DNA of 49,488 nucleotides from CAYZRY01 sp964630225 (GCA_964630225.1 CAZVUK010000003.1:1-49488); one strand, 5' to 3'; positions 16,407 to 24,513 are shown, numbered from the stretch's first letter. The notes: generated by a model from the letters alone, not told the origin. Program-made: numbers and translations.

Positions 16407-17051
16407 CTACTTTCGATATACTTTTTGACGATTCTTATGAAATTTATTATTATTCTCTCTTACTAGTTGACTGTTAAAACTCATTGTTTTACTGTAGTTA
16501 AACAAGCTGTTTTTATTTTTATCCATTAAATCATTAGCACGCTTTAAAGTATGCTCTACATATAGATAATATTCAGTATCAGCCAATATTTCTTCTTCAT
16601 CTAACGATTGCTCTTCAAAGTCATCATAGGTCTCAAAACTATCGTAGTTTTCAAAGATATCGTAGTTTTCAAAGATATCGTAGCTTGGTTCATAGAGTTT
16701 ACGCATTTCACTATAAAGTAAATTAGTATTATTTATCAGTTCATCACATTTAAGACCCAAATCGATATTATCTTTACAAAAGTCAAGATTGCTAAAGATT
16801 ATCTCTTTTTGCTCTTCCTGATAAGTACTGCTCAGTTTAGTTATATTGTTTAAATCTTCATAGGAGCAATTAAGTAGTGCTTGTTGTTCATCTATAAGTT
16901 TAAAATTACTTAATTTAAGAGCTAAAGCAATTAGTTTTAACTTTGAATTCATATGCATGTTTTGGATTTTATTAATAGCCAATAAAGTTGTAATTTTATT
17001 ATCATTAATTATATCTTGAAAAAGTAATAAATCTTCGTCAATATTTTCCAT
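16407..17051 (-). CDS. Unknown acidic protein with a YDIFEN tandem repeat
   Basis: I do not recognise this 214-residue protein. It is helical and charged. The middle carries the repeat series YDIFEN-YDIFEN-YDSFET-YDDFEE, and the tail is basic (KFHKNRQKVYRK). Two repeat units are exact 18-bp copies at DNA level. It starts 1 base after the rnc stop, so the two are cotranscribed. There is no signal peptide or membrane segment. An accessory role to RNase III would be a guess from position only. Confidence 0.6.
   Translation of the reverse strand: MENIDEDLLLFQDIINDNKITTLLAINKIQNMHMNSKLKLIALALKLSNFKLIDEQQALLNCSYEDLNNITKLSSTYQEEQKEIIFSNLDFCKDNIDLGLKCDELINNTNLLYSEMRKLYEPSYDIFENYDIFENYDSFETYDDFEEQSLDEEEILADTEYYLYVEHTLKRANDLMDKNKNSLFNYSKTMSFNSQLVRENNNKFHKNRQKVYRK
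16644..16679 (-). repeat. Two exact 18-bp tandem units inside a gene
   Basis: GTAGTTTTCAAAGATATC occurs twice in direct succession on plus. On the coding strand it encodes repeated six-residue units. Degenerate units flank it. Confidence 0.85.
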
Positions 17052-17052
17052 G

Positions 17053-17718
17053 TTATTTTGCCAACTTTTCTAAAGCATCTTTGGCAGCTTCCTGCTCAGC
17101 TTCTTTTTTACTGACGGCTTTTCCGCGGCCATAGACGATACCATCAATTACTACCTGCATCGTAAACTCTCTGTTATGTGCTGGTCCATCTTCCGCTAAA
17201 AGGATGTACTCGACACTACGTTTATCTGTTTGCATAGCTTCTTGAAGACTCGATTTATAGTCGTTAAAAAAATTAATCTTAGGATTATCAATGTAGGGTA
17301 CAACTATCGATAAAGCCACTCTTTTAGCTTCGTCAAAACCGAGATCTAAATATATTGCTCCGATAAATGCTTCGAAGATATCGGCCAGGATTACCTTCTT
17401 GTACCTTCCTCCATCTTTGTCCTCACCAATTCCAACTTTGATATATCTACTTAGTTCGAGGTCTTTAGCATATTCATAAAGAGCATTTTCACAAACATAA
17501 CTAGCCCTTATTTTACTCATGTCTCCTTCCTCGATATCAAAGCTCTTATACAAGTAATCACTCACAGCTAAATCAAGGACAGCGTCCCCTAAAAATTCCA
17601 TACGTTCATAATCACTTTTTAAGTGATGTTCATTGACATAAGAAGAATGTGAAAAAGCTATCTCGTAGTACTTTTTATTCTTAATCTTAAAATTTAGTTT
17701 GGAAAATAGCTCTTCCAT
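17053..17718 (-). CDS. rnc: Ribonuclease III
   Basis: This double-strand-specific endonuclease processes rRNA and structured mRNAs. The 221-residue protein has the signature ERMEFLGDAVLDLAVSDYL near residue 38, the second catalytic cluster (DIFEAFIGAIYLD) and a C-terminal dsRNA-binding domain (KSSLQEAMQT ... GKAVSKKEAEQEAAKDAL). The start has GCGGTGAT upstream and a TATAAT box at 17735-17740. Confidence 0.97.
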   Translation of the reverse strand: MEELFSKLNFKIKNKKYYEIAFSHSSYVNEHHLKSDYERMEFLGDAVLDLAVSDYLYKSFDIEEGDMSKIRASYVCENALYEYAKDLELSRYIKVGIGEDKDGGRYKKVILADIFEAFIGAIYLDLGFDEAKRVALSIVVPYIDNPKINFFNDYKSSLQEAMQTDKRSVEYILLAEDGPAHNREFTMQVVIDGIVYGRGKAVSKKEAEQEAAKDALEKLAK

Positions 17719-17779
17719 AAAATCACCGCTTATATTATACTATATAAATTAAGAAAAAGGAATAGTTATTCGATAGCTA

Positions 17780-17808
17780 TTGTCTTTAAAGCTTATTTAG
17801 AGTAAAAT
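17780..17808 (+). promoter_or_regulatory. yidD operon promoter
   Basis: TTGTCT (17780-17785) and TAAAAT (17803-17808), 17-bp spacer, ending 15 bp before the yidD start. It is divergent to rnc. Confidence 0.65.
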
Positions 17809-17823
17809 ATATTATGGTGAACA

Positions 17824-18045
17824 ATGAAAAAATTACTGATTAAATTAATAAAAATATATCAAAGTATTCCCTTTGATTCGCACAATTATTGTAAGTTTCA
17901 ACCTAGGTGTTCAGATTATGGAATAAATGCAATAAATGAATATGGGGCTATTAAAGGCAGCTTAATGACAGCTTATCGCATACTTAGGTGTAATCCTTTT
18001 AATAAAGGGGGTTATGACCCAGTTCCAATAAGGAGGAAAAAATGA
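17824..18045 (+). CDS. yidD: Membrane protein insertion efficiency factor YidD
   Basis: The 73-residue protein has the YidD core: a short amphipathic N-terminus, CKFQPRCSDYGINAI with paired Cys, then GSLMTAYRILRCNPFNKGGYDPVP. The family assists YidC-dependent membrane insertion. It is usually linked to rnpA/yidC near the origin; here it heads a separate plus-strand operon. GGTGA precedes the ATG. It overlaps the next gene by four bases (ATGA). Confidence 0.93.
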   Translation: MKKLLIKLIKIYQSIPFDSHNYCKFQPRCSDYGINAINEYGAIKGSLMTAYRILRCNPFNKGGYDPVPIRRKK

Positions 18046-18902
18046 AGAAATTACTAATGGCTTTTATCGTACTATTTGCTCTTACAGCCTGTTTTAAGAA
18101 AGATACGATGGAAGGAATAGAAATTATTACGACTACCTATCCAAGTGAGTACATAGTCGATTACTTATACGGTGATAACTCGATAGTTGAAAGCATCTAT
18201 CCCGATGGAACTAATCCTAAAACTATCAAATTTAATAAAAAACAGATTGCCGACTTCAGCGAGAAAAATCTTTATGTTTATTTAGGTAAAGTAAAAAGTC
18301 AAAGTGATTTAGCGGTTGCTTTTAAAAATCTAAACAAAGATCTTTTATTAATTGATGGTAATCTAGGTATCGATGGTGAATATGGAATCGAAGAAGCTTG
18401 GCTTGACCCTTCGAATATGTTGATGATTACCCGAAACATTAGAAATGGCCTAAACGAATATATTAAAAGTGCTTATTTAAATAAAGAGATAGATGAGAAA
18501 TATAATAATCTGAAAATAGAATTATCTAACTTAGATGCTGAATTTAGGTTACTAGCGGCTAATAGTGACAGACAGACAATAGTCGTCAGTAATGATGCCC
18601 TGCTCTATCTACAGAAATATGGATTTAGAGTTATATCGCTCGATGAGAAATCAGTGAGTGATAAAATTATCAGTGAAGTTAAAGCTTTGATTAAGTCTAA
18701 TCAAATTGATTATGTCTATACACTTGAAAATAGTGATGAAAACAAAAGAGCTAAAGAGCTTATTAGTAGTGAAAATATCAATGAACTTATTTTCAGAAGT
18801 GTCGAAACTATCGATGACGAAGAACGTAAACTTGGCAAAGATTATATTTCGATTATGAAAGAAAACATCGAATTATTAAAAGAAGGAACATATAATAAAT
18901 AA
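18042..18902 (+). CDS. Lipoprotein related to metal ABC substrate-binding proteins, without the His ligands
   Basis: The 286-residue protein has a lipoprotein signal with lipobox LTAC (Cys17) and the ZnuA/TroA fold outline: ITTTYPSEYIVDYLYG, GTNPKTIKF, EAWLDPSNM and a helical backbone. In the family the metal is held by His in G-x-x-P-H, in D-P-H before W-L-D-P, and in a later His-D/A segment. Here these read NPKT, an EEAWLDP without His, and SNDALLYL. All three His are replaced, so canonical Zn/Mn binding is unlikely. No ABC permease or ATPase is adjacent. An altered-ligand or non-transport role is an inference. An AGGAGG site precedes the ATG. Confidence 0.75.
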   Translation: MKKLLMAFIVLFALTACFKKDTMEGIEIITTTYPSEYIVDYLYGDNSIVESIYPDGTNPKTIKFNKKQIADFSEKNLYVYLGKVKSQSDLAVAFKNLNKDLLLIDGNLGIDGEYGIEEAWLDPSNMLMITRNIRNGLNEYIKSAYLNKEIDEKYNNLKIELSNLDAEFRLLAANSDRQTIVVSNDALLYLQKYGFRVISLDEKSVSDKIISEVKALIKSNQIDYVYTLENSDENKRAKELISSENINELIFRSVETIDDEERKLGKDYISIMKENIELLKEGTYNK

Positions 18903-20122
18903 TGATGAAAAAAGAAGATCGAAAAGCAAATCTTCTTTTTAGGAAAAGTCTTAAAGAGAAAAGCGGTCATATTAATACTAAGATAGTCGAAGAAATATAT
19001 GTCGAAGAACCAGTCGAACTTATTTTTCCGGTGCTTTCAGATACTGTAGTGATAGATACAGAGATAAATAGTTCATTAATTGATGAAATTATCATTAATG
19101 ATTTAACGAAACTACTAGATGATGAGAAAGATAATCTTTTTGATATCGAAGATGAGTTAAAGCAAATTGAAAAAGATGAAAAACAACTGATTTTAACCGA
19201 TGAAGTAGAAATACTTCAAAAAGAACTGCAGTCGATTGAAAGAAAACTTAAACTCTTAGAAGAGCGCGTTAGTCAAGTTAAGAATTTAAATTTTAGAGCT
19301 TTTAACGAAACTAATGATATGCAAATAGAATTGTTTGAAATAAGTGAAGCCCTTTTAAATGAAAAACTTAAAGAGATCGATGCTCAAAGATTAAAACAGT
19401 ATATCGAAGTAATCGACAGATTAATTAAGTTGCAAAGTGATGAAGCCTTGCTAAAAGATAAAGTTGACGAGAAAAAAGAAGATTTTGAAGAAAGAGACAA
19501 AACTAGTGACATAATCGATAGAAAAGCTGCTTTAGGTGAAAAAGAATTAGAACATATAGAAAAATTTAATAGTGATATACAGGCGTCACTTAAAATACTT
19601 CAAGATAAAATAGATGAACCTATCGAAGTTGAAGAAAAAATATTAAAATATAAAAAACTTGTCGCTGAAACTGACAAAATACTTGAGGCTATCATTCTCT
19701 TTTCAATAGGAAATAATAGTAAGTCTAAATCGATTGCGGCAATCTTTAAATTTGGGGCTTTGATATCACTCGGTAAAGTTATTTCATTAAAGACGGTCAC
19801 GGAAAAACAGATGAGTGCTTCGATGGAGGACTTGAGCTCATATTTTGATCAAAGTAGTAAAAGTTTAGATAGATCTGCATCGTTAGTAAGTGAAGCCCTT
19901 AATAGTATCGAAGATATTAAAGATGTCTTTGATCAGCAGTTAAAATCCTTTATCGGTGAAATTCCTGAATACCAAAAGATGTTTAGAAATATCTTAAAAC
20001 TAGAAAATAGTATGATTAAAGAACAAGCTAAAATTGAAGATAGTAAAAAGAGCTTTGGTGACAAGGAAAAGACTTACAGTAAAAAGATAAAAGAATATGA
20101 AAAAATAACAGATAATATTTAA
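18902..20122 (+). CDS. Large coiled-coil protein of unknown function
   Basis: I do not recognise this 406-residue protein. It is very rich in Glu, Lys, Leu and Ile, with long heptad-like stretches from about residue 75 to 260. One weakly hydrophobic stretch near residues 262-293 (IAAIFKFGALISLGKVISL) is a possible membrane-associated hairpin. A second charged helical region follows to the end. There is no signal peptide. It is translationally linked to the lipoprotein gene (TAATG) and is the last gene of the yidD operon, before a bidirectional terminator. A structural or membrane-linked scaffold is possible but unproven. Confidence 0.65.
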   Translation: MMKKEDRKANLLFRKSLKEKSGHINTKIVEEIYVEEPVELIFPVLSDTVVIDTEINSSLIDEIIINDLTKLLDDEKDNLFDIEDELKQIEKDEKQLILTDEVEILQKELQSIERKLKLLEERVSQVKNLNFRAFNETNDMQIELFEISEALLNEKLKEIDAQRLKQYIEVIDRLIKLQSDEALLKDKVDEKKEDFEERDKTSDIIDRKAALGEKELEHIEKFNSDIQASLKILQDKIDEPIEVEEKILKYKKLVAETDKILEAIILFSIGNNSKSKSIAAIFKFGALISLGKVISLKTVTEKQMSASMEDLSSYFDQSSKSLDRSASLVSEALNSIEDIKDVFDQQLKSFIGEIPEYQKMFRNILKLENSMIKEQAKIEDSKKSFGDKEKTYSKKIKEYEKITDNI

Positions 20123-20136
20123 TCTGTTATTTTTTA
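20101..20136. terminator. Bidirectional terminator between convergent genes
   Basis: AATAACAGAT/ATCTGTTATT with an 8-base loop and flanking A/T runs on both sides. It serves the coiled-coil gene (plus) and the Ig-like gene (minus). Confidence 0.8.
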
Positions 20137-20976
20137 TTCTCCAATATATATGTCGTCTCTATTTCTTCTTCTTGCTCTAAATAAATAACTTGCACCAACT
20201 ACTAGTAAAGTAAATATACTAGCAAAGATAAAGGTTGTAATAATTAGTGCTTTAGAGCTTGATTTAGCTTCTATGACAGTAATTGACACATCTTCCTTAT
20301 TTCGTCCATATGAGACTGTTATAGTTGCTGTTCCGGGTGCTTTTCCAGTTACATAAGCAAAAGTATCTACTGTTGCTGATGAATTGCTACTGCTGTAGGT
20401 TAAATCATCATATCTAGCTGACTCGGGACTTAAAGTTAAATCAAGTTTATAAGTTTCTCCAAGCTTAATTGTTTTAGATTTAGTATTTACTTTGAATGTG
20501 ATTGTTCCTGCAGAATTTTTTATCTCTTCCTTAGGAGCTGTAACAGTAATAGGCATATTAGCTGTCTTAACTTTTGAAACATTAGACAAATAGTTATAAT
20601 TTAAAGTTGTAGCATTTAAATCAGCTTTTAGCCTATATGCTGTCCTAGCAAATATACCCGTTTTAAAGTAGACATTCTTAATTACTGAACAAGTCATATA
20701 ATCACCTACTCTAAAATTACAGTATTCAATTGGCTGAGTCGACATAATTCCCAAAAAGTCTAAGACGTTTTTATCGTAACTATGATAGATATTGATAAAC
20801 TGGACCGCTTTTAAATATGTATCATCATTATCTATTTTATGATCGATAAATATTATATCTCCGGCTTTATATTTTGTATTGTTATTAATTAGTGGATTAG
20901 CTTTAGTTAATTCCACAGCATTGACAGATGGAATTAAGAATAACATAATCAATATCGCTGTAATAATTTTTTTCAC
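20134..20976 (-). CDS. Membrane-anchored surface protein with a bacterial Ig-like domain
   Basis: The 280-residue protein has a cleavable-looking signal peptide (IITAILIMLFLIPSVNA), a beta-rich N-terminal domain of cohesin-like character (KYKAGDIIFIDHKI ... YDKNVLDFLG), and a Big_2-type Ig fold around residues 155-238 (ESARYDDLTYSSSNSS ... VTGKAPGTATITVSYG). A single membrane helix follows near residue 245, with a basic cytoplasmic tail (RARRRNRDD). The start codon is GTG with GAGGTGAT upstream. Its function is probably extracellular binding or structure. Confidence 0.75.
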   Translation of the reverse strand: MKKIITAILIMLFLIPSVNAVELTKANPLINNNTKYKAGDIIFIDHKIDNDDTYLKAVQFINIYHSYDKNVLDFLGIMSTQPIEYCNFRVGDYMTCSVIKNVYFKTGIFARTAYRLKADLNATTLNYNYLSNVSKVKTANMPITVTAPKEEIKNSAGTITFKVNTKSKTIKLGETYKLDLTLSPESARYDDLTYSSSNSSATVDTFAYVTGKAPGTATITVSYGRNKEDVSITVIEAKSSSKALIITTFIFASIFTLLVVGASYLFRARRRNRDDIYIGE

Positions 20977-20997
20977 AGTATCACCTCAATCAAGGAT

Positions 20998-21026
20998 AAT
21001 ATACACTAAAATGGACTTTTTATCAA
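20998..21026 (-). promoter_or_regulatory. Promoter of the Ig-like surface gene
   Basis: TTGATA (21021-21026) and TATATT (20998-21003) separated by 17 bp. Confidence 0.65.
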
Positions 21027-21034
21027 TCTATTTC

Positions 21035-21056
21035 AAAAAAAAAGCCCTAAGGCTTA
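21035..21056 (-). terminator. tsf terminator
   Basis: Stem AAGCC/GGCTT with loop TTAG followed by nine T on minus. It ends the infC-to-tsf cluster. Confidence 0.8.
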
Positions 21057-21926
21057 TTTATTTATTTGACTCATTACTTCACAAGCAAAGTCTTCGTTTC
21101 TCTTTTCTATACCCTCTCCTACTTCATAGCGAATGTATGAGACGATTTCAGAGTTTTGACCCTTAACATATTTTTCAACGTTCATATCAGGGTCTTTAAC
21201 AAATGCTTGTTCAAGGAGACAGATTTCTTTAAAATATTTATTAATTCTTCCGTCTACCATTTTTTCAGCTATATCGGCAGCTTTACCTTCGTTGATAGCT
21301 TGTTCTTTGATGACTACTTTTTCATGTTCAATCTCTTCTTGTGGAACAAGATCTCTATTTAAGTACTTTGGATTCATAGCAGCTGTATGCATTGCTACAT
21401 CTCTTGCTACTTCTTCGTTTGATCCTTTTACTACAGTAAGCGTAGATATCTTACCACCCATATGGATATATTTTCCAAATACTTCGTCATCAGTTTTATT
21501 AACTAGTTCAAAGCGTCTAAAGCTTAACTTTTCACCTATTTGAGCAACAAGTGCCACTAGGTAATCAGCAACCTTCCCTTCGCTTGTTTCTAGTTCATTT
21601 GCTTCGTCTACTGTTGTTACACCAGAATCTAAAATAGCTTTAGCTACAGTTGTAACAAAGTTCACAAAATTTTCATTCTTAGCAACGAAGTCAGTTTCAG
21701 AGTTAACTTCGATAACAACCGCTTTATTGCCATCGATAATTATATCGGTTAGACCTTCGGCAGCAATTCTCGACTCTTTCTTAGCTGCAGTAGAGATACC
21801 TTTTTCACGAAGCCAATCTACTGCTGCTTCCATATCTCCATTTGTAGCTTCAAGCGCTTTCTTACAGTCAAGCATTCCTGCTCCTGTTTTTTCACGCAAA
21901 TCTTTAATATCATTTACACTAAACAT
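21054..21926 (-). CDS. tsf: Elongation factor Ts
   Basis: EF-Ts is the nucleotide exchange factor for EF-Tu. The 290-residue protein has the N-terminal UBA-like signature (LREKTGAGMLDCKKALEATN), the TDFVAKNENF motif near residue 80 and the usual two core subdomains. It starts behind AGGAGG, 10 bp after rpsB, in the conserved rpsB-tsf order. Confidence 0.97.
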   Translation of the reverse strand: MFSVNDIKDLREKTGAGMLDCKKALEATNGDMEAAVDWLREKGISTAAKKESRIAAEGLTDIIIDGNKAVVIEVNSETDFVAKNENFVNFVTTVAKAILDSGVTTVDEANELETSEGKVADYLVALVAQIGEKLSFRRFELVNKTDDEVFGKYIHMGGKISTLTVVKGSNEEVARDVAMHTAAMNPKYLNRDLVPQEEIEHEKVVIKEQAINEGKAADIAEKMVDGRINKYFKEICLLEQAFVKDPDMNVEKYVKGQNSEIVSYIRYEVGEGIEKRNEDFACEVMSQINK

Positions 21927-21936
21927 TTATACCTCC

Positions 21937-22917
21937 TTATTTGCTAAGTTCAGTTGCTAGCTCATCCTTTTTCATTTTAGAATAACCTTTAATTCCGCGC
22001 TCTTTAGCTAGTTCTTTAAGAGCTGTTAATGTCATCGCAGGTAAGTCTAGCGAAGTTTCAGACTCTTGAACTGCTTCTTTTGCTTCAGGTTTTTCTTCGA
22101 CTACTTCTTCAACTACTTCTTTAACCGTTACTTCAGGAGCTTCTCTTCTTGGTCTTTTCTTGGCAGCATCTCTTTCAGCTCGGTCATCACTTCTTGAAGC
22201 TTTACTCTCATCTTCAGTAACATAATCGACTATTTCTTTTTCCGTAGCTTCAGCTATAGCATTAGTTAAAACACCAGTTAAAAGCTTAACACTTCGAACA
22301 GCGTCGTCATTTCCTGGAATAACATAGTCTACTAAATCAGGATCACAGTTTGTATCGACAATACCAAATACCGGAATACCTAATATACGCGCTTCTTTAA
22401 TAGCGTTAATTTCTTGAGTAGGATCGACGATTACAAGTGCCTGTGGCAACTTTTTCATCTCGCGAATTCCCCCAAGATTTCTATCTAACTTATCATATTC
22501 TTTACGAATCTTGATTACTTCTTTTTTAGTTAGCATTTCAAATACGCCATCAGTTTCCATCTTTTCGATTTCTTCCATACGTCTAACTCTAGATCTAATA
22601 GTCTTAAAGTTAGTTAATGTTCCACCTAGCCAACGGCTATTAACATAGAACATCTCTACTCTTTCAGCGTTTTCTTTACTTGCTTCTTGAGCTTGCTTTT
22701 TAGTACCAACAAAGAGAATTTTCCCTTCGTTTGCAGCAATCTCTTTCATTGCTTCATAAGCTTCTTCAAGCTTAATAACTACTTTTTGTAAATCGATGAT
22801 ATAAATATCATCTCTCGAAGTAAAAATATACTCCTTCATTTTTGGGTTCCATCTTCTTTTTTGATGTCCGAAGTGAACTCCTGCTTCTAATAAATAATTC
22901 ATTGACACTACTGTCAT
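21937..22917 (-). CDS. rpsB: Ribosomal protein uS2 with a C-terminal Rho_N/SAP-like extension
   Basis: The first 230 or so residues are a normal uS2 (LEAGVHFGHQKRRWNPKM at residue 7, SRWLGGTLTNFKTI near residue 91, GIPVFGIVDTNCDPD). An acidic/basic low-complexity linker follows (about 232-294), then residues 295-326, starting MTLTALKELAKERGIKGYSK. This last module resembles the Rho N-terminal/SAP helical motif and is nearly the same as the one at the end of rplT three genes upstream. Ordinary uS2 is about 230-260 residues; this is 326. A structured leader precedes the gene. Confidence 0.93.
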   Translation of the reverse strand: MTVVSMNYLLEAGVHFGHQKRRWNPKMKEYIFTSRDDIYIIDLQKVVIKLEEAYEAMKEIAANEGKILFVGTKKQAQEASKENAERVEMFYVNSRWLGGTLTNFKTIRSRVRRMEEIEKMETDGVFEMLTKKEVIKIRKEYDKLDRNLGGIREMKKLPQALVIVDPTQEINAIKEARILGIPVFGIVDTNCDPDLVDYVIPGNDDAVRSVKLLTGVLTNAIAEATEKEIVDYVTEDESKASRSDDRAERDAAKKRPRREAPEVTVKEVVEEVVEEKPEAKEAVQESETSLDLPAMTLTALKELAKERGIKGYSKMKKDELATELSK

Positions 22918-22944
22918 ATTTTTCTTTTCCTTTCGTTTTTCACT

Positions 22945-22999
22945 TACTAGTTTCTAAAACTTGCCACCTTACGGCACTGGGCAAATAAATCCGCTAGTA
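22945..22999 (-). promoter_or_regulatory. Candidate structured leader of rpsB
   Basis: Between rplT and rpsB the minus strand folds as TACTAG...CTAGTA enclosing TTGCC...GGCAA with an inner GCC-GTAA-GGT hairpin and a CAGT bulge. Position and size suggest a ribosomal-protein autoregulatory site, but I cannot assign it to a named class. Confidence 0.5.
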
Positions 23000-23002
23000 T
23001 GA

Positions 23003-23629
23003 TTATTTTTCTAAAGCCTCAACAAGTTCAGCTTTTTTCATTTTACTAGCTCCTTCAATTTTCTTCTTTGAAGCTAATTCTTTAAGCTCTACCACCGTCA
23101 TAGCACTATAGTCTACTTTCTTAGCCGGTGCTTTCTTTTCTGCTTTAGCTGGAGCTTCTTTTGGGGCCTCAGCTTTTACTTCCTTTATTATTTCTTCTTT
23201 AACCGTTTCTTTTTTCTCTGTTTTTGCTGAAACTATTTTATTCTCTACTTTAGTTTCTTCCTTAGAAATCTTTCCGGCTTTTCCCTCTCTAGCTACTTCG
23301 ACTAATTTAGCAAAAGCTTTTGGATCATTTATCGCTATTTCCGATAACATCTTACGGTTAACTTCGACTCCTGCCTTAGTTAATCCTTCGATGAAACGAG
23401 AATAACTTATTTCGTTTTCACGACACGCAGCATTGATACGTGTAATCCATAATTTTCTAAAATCTCTCTTCTTTTGTTTTCTGTCTCTGTATGCATATTG
23501 ACCAGAATGCATCAACTGTTCTTTAGCTGTCTTATATAGACGATGCTTACTTCCAAAGTAACCTTTGGCAGCTTTTAATACTTTTTTGTGACGTGCTTTT
23601 GTAACTGCAGCACTTTTAACTCTTGTCAT
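23003..23629 (-). CDS. rplT: Ribosomal protein bL20 with a C-terminal Rho_N/SAP-like extension
   Basis: Residues 1-118 are a standard bL20 (TRVKSAAVTKARHKKVLKAA at the start, LWITRINAACRENEISYSRF near residue 57). A Lys/Ala/Glu-rich linker then leads to residues 177-208, beginning MTVVELKELASKKKIEGASK and ending ELVEALEK, a helix-extended-helix module of Rho_N/SAP type. The total is 208 residues against about 118 normally. It belongs to infC-rpmI-rplT. Confidence 0.93.
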   Translation of the reverse strand: MTRVKSAAVTKARHKKVLKAAKGYFGSKHRLYKTAKEQLMHSGQYAYRDRKQKKRDFRKLWITRINAACRENEISYSRFIEGLTKAGVEVNRKMLSEIAINDPKAFAKLVEVAREGKAGKISKEETKVENKIVSAKTEKKETVKEEIIKEVKAEAPKEAPAKAEKKAPAKKVDYSAMTVVELKELASKKKIEGASKMKKAELVEALEK

Positions 23630-23643
23630 CTTCTTTATCCTTC

Positions 23644-23835
23644 CTATTTAATGATGTTTTTCAAACGGTTGTAGTCCGCTTTTGATAGCTGTGAACCAGC
23701 ACGGTTCTTGTGATTAATCTCGGCTGACTTCTTTCCCGTGTTATGTCTTGATCCTGGTCTTCCGATAGTAATTGTTCCACTTTTTCTTACATTAAGTACT
23801 TTCGCTGTACCTTTATGTGTTTTAATTTTTGGCAT
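23644..23835 (-). CDS. rpmI: Ribosomal protein bL35
   Basis: This 63-residue basic protein starts PKIKTHKGTAKVLNVRKSGT and contains NHKNRAGSQLSKADY, both typical of bL35. It lies between infC and rplT, the universal order, with GGAGGAG upstream. Confidence 0.96.
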   Translation of the reverse strand: MPKIKTHKGTAKVLNVRKSGTITIGRPGSRHNTGKKSAEINHKNRAGSQLSKADYNRLKNIIK

Positions 23836-23847
23836 GTTCTCCTCCTC

Positions 23848-24372
23848 TTATTTCTTAGGTATCAATAGCATGGTCATGCTGCGACCTTCAAGTTTAGCTG
23901 CTTGTTCTATATCTCCATATTCAGTTAGGCGATCAGCAAAGGCATTTAATACTTGCCTACCTATATCCGTATGAGCCATTTGACGGCCTTTAAAACGAAT
24001 AGATAACTTGATCTTATCTCCCTTTTGTAGATATTTGATAACATTGCGAAGTTTAGTCTCGATATCGCCGACATCGATAACTGGCGATAATCTAAATTCT
24101 TTTAATTCAGACATAGTCGCCCGTTGCTTCTTCAACGCTTCTTTTTCTTTCTTAGCTTTATCATATTTAAATTTGCTATAATCCATGACCTTACATACAG
24201 GTGGATTAGCATTTGGACTTATCATAACTAAATCCAATCCCGCATAGCTAGCAAGTGTCAAAGCATCAGCAATTGGCTTGACTCCCACTTGTTCTCCATT
24301 AGGACCTATGATTAAAACTTGACTTGCTTTAATTTGCTCATTTATCGGCAAACTGTTTTTAGCATTTGCTAT
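23848..24372 (-). CDS. infC: Translation initiation factor IF-3, probable AUA start
   Basis: IF-3 controls start-codon fidelity and subunit dissociation. The N-terminal INEQIKASQVLIIGPNGEQVG, the linker (YSKFKYDKAKKEKEALKK) and the C-domain (SIRFKGRQMAHTDIG) are all present. An in-frame ATG at 24387 is itself part of the strong ribosome binding site (ATGGAGGTG), and no other site lies before it. Reading from ATA at 24372, six bases after GGAGGTG, gives IANAKNSLPINEQI, with normal spacing. infC genes are known to use rare start codons that IF-3 itself discriminates against, so I prefer 24372 (174 residues). Confidence 0.9.
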   Translation of the reverse strand: MANAKNSLPINEQIKASQVLIIGPNGEQVGVKPIADALTLASYAGLDLVMISPNANPPVCKVMDYSKFKYDKAKKEKEALKKQRATMSELKEFRLSPVIDVGDIETKLRNVIKYLQKGDKIKLSIRFKGRQMAHTDIGRQVLNAFADRLTEYGDIEQAAKLEGRSMTMLLIPKK

Positions 24373-24392
24373 ATGAAACACCTCCATTAAAC

Positions 24393-24419
24393 AAAAAAGT
24401 AGGTAACTGTACCTACTTA
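24393..24419 (-). terminator. Attenuator in the infC leader
   Basis: AAGTAGGTA/TACCTACTT, a 9-bp stem with loop CAGT, then TTTTTT on minus, shortly before the infC ribosome binding site. It is the terminator half of the leader-based control. Confidence 0.8.
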
Positions 24420-24507
24420 TCCCATTAAAAATAACATTAACGGCATTGACCCAAAGCTAAACTGCAATCGGGTGGATGAGGTACATCGCTTTCCTTTTTT
24501 CATTTAC
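24420..24507 (-). promoter_or_regulatory. infC-rpmI-rplT leader RNA (L20-leader-like)
   Basis: About 90 bases lie between the promoter and the attenuator and contain paired-looking segments (GCGATGTACCTCATCC, CCCGATTGC, GGGTCAATGCCG). In low-GC Gram-positives this operon is attenuated through L20 binding to its leader. The location and terminator fit; I did not match the exact L20 consensus. Confidence 0.55.
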
Positions 24508-24513
24508 GTTATG

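Noticed and set aside
16644..16679. Short tandem repeat as a possible CRISPR array
   Set aside because: Units are contiguous with no spacers, are in frame inside a coding region, and there are no cas genes.
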